From contig NC_092676.1 in NCBI RefSeq assembly GCF_964355755.1, forward strand, positions 16,414,288 through 16,478,287: a DNA stretch of 64,000 nucleotides, in the 5' to 3' direction. The notes below the pieces were generated by a model. The model did no database searches. It had not been told where the DNA came from and saw only the letters and a list, made by a program, of their open reading frames with translations. This document shows, one piece after another, positions 59,889 through 64,000 of this stretch (position 1 is its first letter; every line of letters begins with the position of its first letter). This DNA is from Antedon mediterranea (lineage: Eukaryota > Echinodermata > Crinoidea > Comatulida > Antedonidae). The position numbers and the translations under genes are program-made.

Positions 59889-61715
59889 TTACCTCCGCCA
59901 AGGAGGTATATGTAATCGGTAGCGTGTGTTTGTTTGTTTGTTTGTTTGTTAGCAGGATTACTCAAAAAGTAATTACAAGATCTTTACCAAAATGAATAGA
60001 CAGATAGATATGTGGTCAAGGACCATTCCATTAAATTTTGGGACCATTTGGGACCACAGTCCCAATTCTGGACCACTTTTTAGTATACTTTTTCAGACCT
60101 GCTAGTGTTAAAAGATAGGACAGAATTTTTCAAAAGCCGGCGAGCAGTCTTAAAGTAACAAGTAAACTCAAATTGCATTTCCTCGAGAACTACTTATCCA
60201 AAAAACTTCATTTTTTAACAAGAGGCAAGAGTTATAATTTGTGATTTGTAATTTTAAAACATAATTTGATTTAATATGCACGTTTTTTGATGCGAGTAGT
60301 TTAAAAAACCTATTTCTTTTCAAATTCACTCGTTTGATTTTCGCGTTGCTGTTCTATTGTTAGTCAACTGAAGCTATTGACCGTGTTCGTACGGCGATTG
60401 AAATACACGTTTATTTGGTTTTTACCCTTGGGGTAAAACCCATACGACGTTCGTACGAATAAACAAAGTACCGGTAAGCTGACACGAAACCAATTAAGAT
60501 CAGAATTCTTAGGTCAAAAAGCGCCCTCTGTGCGTCGACCCATATCAATTGACATGGCGTGTTGACATATTCAACTGGATATTGCATGTCGTTTTGTGCG
60601 CGAATCGTTCAATTATTATTTTTCAATCGACAATCAGACCTATATATTTATAATACATCGAATACAATTTATTTTTTAACTAAATAATGATCGAAAATCC
60701 TGCTAACGTATGTTGTTTGTTGACCACGTGTATTTATCGTGCGAGCCGAACTATTGTTGTGGAAATTCCATTTAATGTAAACGCACTGTACCCCTCTTGT
60801 AAAAATCACCACGTGTATTTATCGTGGGAGCCGAACTATTGTTGTAAAAATTCCATTTAATGTACACGCACTGTACCCCTCTTGTAAAAATCACCACGTG
60901 TATTTATCGTGCAAGCCAAACTATTGTTGTGGAAATTCCATTTATTGTACACGCACTGTACCCCTCTTGTAAAAATCACCACGTGTATTTATCGTGGGAG
61001 CCGAACTATTGTTGTAAAAATTCCATTTAATGTACACGCACTGTACCCCTCTTGTAAAAATCACCACGTGTATTAATCGTGCGAGCCGAACGGTTGTTGT
61101 GGTAAAGTCACAGACACCAGGCTACCACAATACAGAACTCCCTGCCGTTACATGTACATTATAAGCCACCGATTCGCAAGTTCAGGTCACCGGAGAAAAC
61201 CAACGAGTTGATTATTTACATATAATTTTACAAAACAATAGATATACATTTGCATTAACGAAAAAGAACATTTTAAACAATAATTGCTAAACAATCAGAA
61301 AGCTTATTTGAGGTCGCGATTTGACATGACCCCGTTAACGCTTGATTAATTATACCCCGAGGCAGTGTGTAATTGGAATGGGATTGAAATAACCAGTAAA
61401 GTTGGTGGATTTTTCGTCCAGATGGTTTTCTAAATTTTTATAGCCAGAGGCGTAAGTTAATTGCCACACGCGACCTCACAGTTGGAAGTACACGGTAGTT
61501 TCAGCCCCGTCCGAACGGGCCCATTGTTAATTGAAAGGCTTGTTACATAACCATTACACCAAACTCGCATACACATGCTTGTAATGAAATTAGGCTAAAT
61601 CACAAACAGCATTAAGACACACACAAATATATATATATTTTTTTTAACCGGAGAAATCTTATGTAGGAGAATTTTACAGTAGGCGGAGGTGTGCACTCTC
61701 GGAGTGGCTTTCTAG
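59889..61715 (+). mobile_element. Helentron/Helitron2-like element 3 (different family)
   Basis: The 5' end ACCTCCGCCAAGGAGGTATA (itself a small hairpin) pairs with a subterminal GGCGGAGGT near the 3' end. That is followed by a hairpin (CACTC, TCG, GAGTG), GCTTT and a final CTAG before TT (61712-61715). This is the same asymmetric architecture as the elements at 17.9-20.7 kb but with unrelated sequence. The interior contains a (GTTT)n run, sequence with CpG and Arg/Thr-poor short frames, and an 85-bp tandem repeat. No Rep/helicase frame, so non-autonomous. Confidence 0.7.
60723..61105. repeat. 85-bp tandem repeat, 4.5 copies, alternating A/B types
   Basis: Units start ACCACGTGTATTTATCGTG at 60723, 60808, 60893, 60978 and 61063 (exactly 85 bp). 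Copies 1, 3 and 5 share GTGCnAGCC and TTGTTGTGG; copies 2 and 4 share GTGGGAGCC and TTGTTGTAA. The pattern is therefore a 170-bp higher-order repeat. It lies inside Helentron-like element 3. Confidence 0.95.
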
Positions 61716-61719
61716 TTTT

Positions 61720-62640
61720 GTATTGCTTAATATCCAATTATTATACTAAAAACCAAGAAGTATAGTATAACTACATAGTTAGTGTTTGCCAGTATAATTT
61801 AAATTTGTTTTATTGTGTGAGCCTCTACATTTTTTTTCAAAGATGAATATTCAATGATATTGTACTATATAAACAAACAATCAATTGTAGTCAAATGAAA
61901 ATACATATTAAATATTATATGAATATTTCACTTGAAGTGTTATAACACATGGTGTCTCATTCACTTGTACAGTAGACTGTGAGGCCATAAATATATTATA
62001 CAATTAGATTTAATATCTAGCGCTCTCTCTCATTATTATTATATTTTCCACTGATTAATTCTAATCTATAAACATTACATTATATTTTTTAGTGTTTAAG
62101 TTTAATTTTAACCAGCTGGCCATACAGACGTAACTTAAAGTTTTTAAAACACCCTTTTTTTGTCTACATCCACACATTTGTTTAATGACAATACTAGTTT
62201 TATATTATTGTTTTGTTAAATTTCAAATAATAACAAAAATTAATTTACTACTTTTGGAAAAAGCAATAAAAGCACAAACTAACAGAATATTGAAATTTTA
62301 GATATAGTAGGCCTGGTTTCAACTTTTTAGAGTTCTTCGATAGAGTGAGTTTACATAGATAGTATTTGCTTGTTATGCATCTTGGATTCAAAATAGACAA
62401 GATAATTAAAATAATGATGCTGGTAGTTATAAACAAAAGTCATTAAGAATAAAAGGTCATTTCTTTAGTCTTGGAAGAAAGCTTTGTAAGTCCAGTTCAG
62501 TGAATATTCTGCTAGTTCATGACGTAGTCTTTCAATCGACCTACTGTGTACACATGTCTGTTTTTTTTGGCTAATTGTTGGTGTTAACATCGGGTACATC
62601 TTTTTGTCTTTTTTCATTCTGACTAATTATTTCATTCTTT
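61720..62640. other. Intronic AT-rich DNA before exon 4
   Basis: No repeat or exon recognised; a pyrimidine-rich tract (62600-62656) leads to the exon 4 acceptor. Confidence 0.55.
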
Positions 62641-62658
62641 CTTTTTTTTATTTTGCAG

Positions 62659-63606
62659 CCGACAGGGGATATAGACTTCAGTAAATTGGATAAATCAGGA
62701 AATATTTCTTCATCCTCTCAAGCCTCTATTTCGGGACAGTTTTCGCCAATTCCGACAACGAATGTAGATGATCTGTTGAATAAAGATTATTCATTGACAA
62801 GTGAAGATAGTAATGATCGAAGCAGAAGTCACAGCGTTGCTTCTGGTGCGCCACAAGGAATAAAGGCAAAGTTGTTACGTAAGCGCAGCAATTCTAATAA
62901 GTATAAATATCGCAATAGTTTCGGAACAAGTCCAAATGTATCGACAACCTCGGATGCACGTGAATCTGTGTATGACAATGTAAATAAATCCACGAGGCCT
63001 GTCGGTAAACCTTTGAATAAAAATCTAATACCAGGAAATAAATTTCTAGCCGTTCAGAGTGAACCGTCGATAAACAAACAGTTTGAAGCTCAGGACATTG
63101 ATACGATCCATGAGGATTCTACATATACACCTCCTAGAGTTGTAGTTAGCACTGAACTGTTAGATCGAAAAGGACGCGATACTGATAAACATAGTGCCAG
63201 CTATGACCAATTGGAAACGTTTCGATCCCGTGCTATGACCGATACTAGTTTACCTAGGAATTCACCGAATATTGTTAAAAGACGTATGAAGAGCCCACAC
63301 CTAGGAAATTCGCGACCCGTAAGCACGGACGTCGAAAATCAAATGGAAATGGAACCCACTACGGAAATACTGGAGGCATATCAAATGCACTTGCAAAGTT
63401 CTACCGAATACGCTGATAGCGGCTTTAGTGGAACCGAGACAATAACGACAAGCTCCTCCGGGTTTTTCCATGGACTTCCCCATTTAAATGGCGGTGGAAG
63501 CGACAGTGGAAGTAGTCTGTCGAATGGAGACCGCGGAAGTTTTGCAGCAAGTAAAGATGGCAAAAGCTCAATGGCTGACGATTTTCATAAAATGCTCAGT
63601 GATGAG
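62659..63606 (+). CDS. TIAM/Still life-like Rac GEF, exon 4 (disordered Ser-rich region)
   Basis: Begins after ATTTTGCAG (62658) in phase 0 and runs 316 codons to a proposed donor GAG|GTATAG at 63606/63607; the frame would otherwise stop at 63610-63612. Residues about 144-459 are Ser/Asn-rich and look disordered. Features: basic phospho-site-like clusters (RSRSHS, LRKRSNSNKYKYRNS, KRRMKSPH), VYDNVN, then EYADSGFSG (residue ~394) and GGGSDSGSSLSNGD (~423). I recall human TIAM1 having an FADSGIEG...GSDSGSSS segment just ahead of its first PH domain, which strongly supports TIAM/SIF identity. DSG motifs of this kind can act as beta-TrCP degrons when phosphorylated. Confidence 0.85.
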
Positions 63607-64000
63607 GTATAGTACACAATATTTCTTCAGATTGAGTCATAAACAATATGCGCATACTAAAGTAGATAATGTTACTATTATTAAATATGTAATTTAATAA
63701 CAGACTAAAGTATTATATAAAATGTTACTGCAGGTTATTGGCACAAACTGTGGAACCTAGTTCCTAATCAATTGTAAAACATCTTTCCAATTTGTGTAAT
63801 GGGCAAGGGAATAAACTAATAAGATAATTAAATAAATGAATATTGAATAATAAAAAAGACAGTAGTTATAATGCACCAACCTAAATTAGGCTTGAATCAA
63901 TATACTTTAAATTAAATCACTAAATTACATACATTTAAATTTGCTTCATTATTATTTGTCTTAACAACGAGTTCCCATTGAGAATTATTTTTCTAGTTCC
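63607..64000 (+). other. Start of intron 4 of the TIAM-like gene (or 3' flank)
   Basis: AT-rich noncoding sequence to the window edge. Intron is preferred because TIAM/SIF proteins continue into PH, RBD, PDZ and DH-PH domains, none of which occurs before this point. Confidence 0.6.

Larger units (their letters stand above)
51238..62658 (+). other. Intron 3 of the TIAM-like gene (11.4 kb)
   Basis: GTAAGA donor, TTTTGCAG acceptor. It is rich in repeats, listed separately. A GC-richer block at 53860-54068 ending in CGCAAG|GTAAGG could be an alternative first exon. The remainder is AT-rich without coding signal. Confidence 0.75.

Overview
This is eukaryotic nuclear DNA: AT-rich, split genes with GT-AG introns of 1 to 11 kb, and about 2 kb of recognisable coding sequence in 64 kb. 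Everything else is intron, intergenic DNA and repeats. The gene content (an SLC22 transporter and a TIAM/Still life-type Rac exchange factor) points to an animal. The repeat style (Helitron2/Helentron-like elements, TTAA-flanked MITEs, a Penelope remnant, many AGGCCTA and TACTGTA words) suggests a marine invertebrate, possibly an echinoderm. The species guess is weak.

Layout. At 183-1459 lie the last two exons of an SLC22 (organic cation/carnitine transporter-like) gene on the + strand, followed by its 3' end. From 2 to 36 kb there is no confidently recognised gene. This stretch holds a 54-bp minisatellite (about 2.8-3.7 kb), two clusters of a GACGATCGGGCCCA word (6.1-6.55 kb), several MITEs, one possible minus-strand 5' exon (8424-8585), two Helentron-like elements of one family, one inserted in the other (17.9-20.7 kb), and a 1,084-bp foldback element with an 8-bp target duplication (23102-24185).

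From 36083 to the right edge runs the 5' part of a TIAM/Still life-like gene on the + strand. Four coding exons (36083-36210, 44144-44322, 51116-51237, 62659-63606) join in phase to 459 codons: a basic N-terminus, a WH1/EVH1-like domain, then a long Ser-rich disordered region with the ADSG and GSDSGSS patches I associate with TIAM1. The PH, RBD, PDZ and DH-PH parts would lie beyond the window. Its introns hold a Penelope-like remnant (39.5-39.8 kb), a non-LTR or SINE tail with a (TCAA)n run (about 42.0 kb), a tRNA-derived SINE (48.7 kb), an 18-copy 52/47-bp minisatellite (49.2-50.0 kb), a near-perfect 145-bp hairpin (54.2 kb), a 90-bp degenerate repeat (56.3-56.7 kb) and a third Helentron-like element carrying an alternating 85-bp repeat (59.9-61.7 kb).

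The two genes have no evident functional link. The most interesting points are the WH1-bearing TIAM/SIF N-terminus, the nested Helentron pair with base-paired substitutions in their 3' hairpins, the modular foldback element, and the unexplained GACGATCGGGCCCA clusters. No database search was possible; family names rest on motifs read by eye and on memory.
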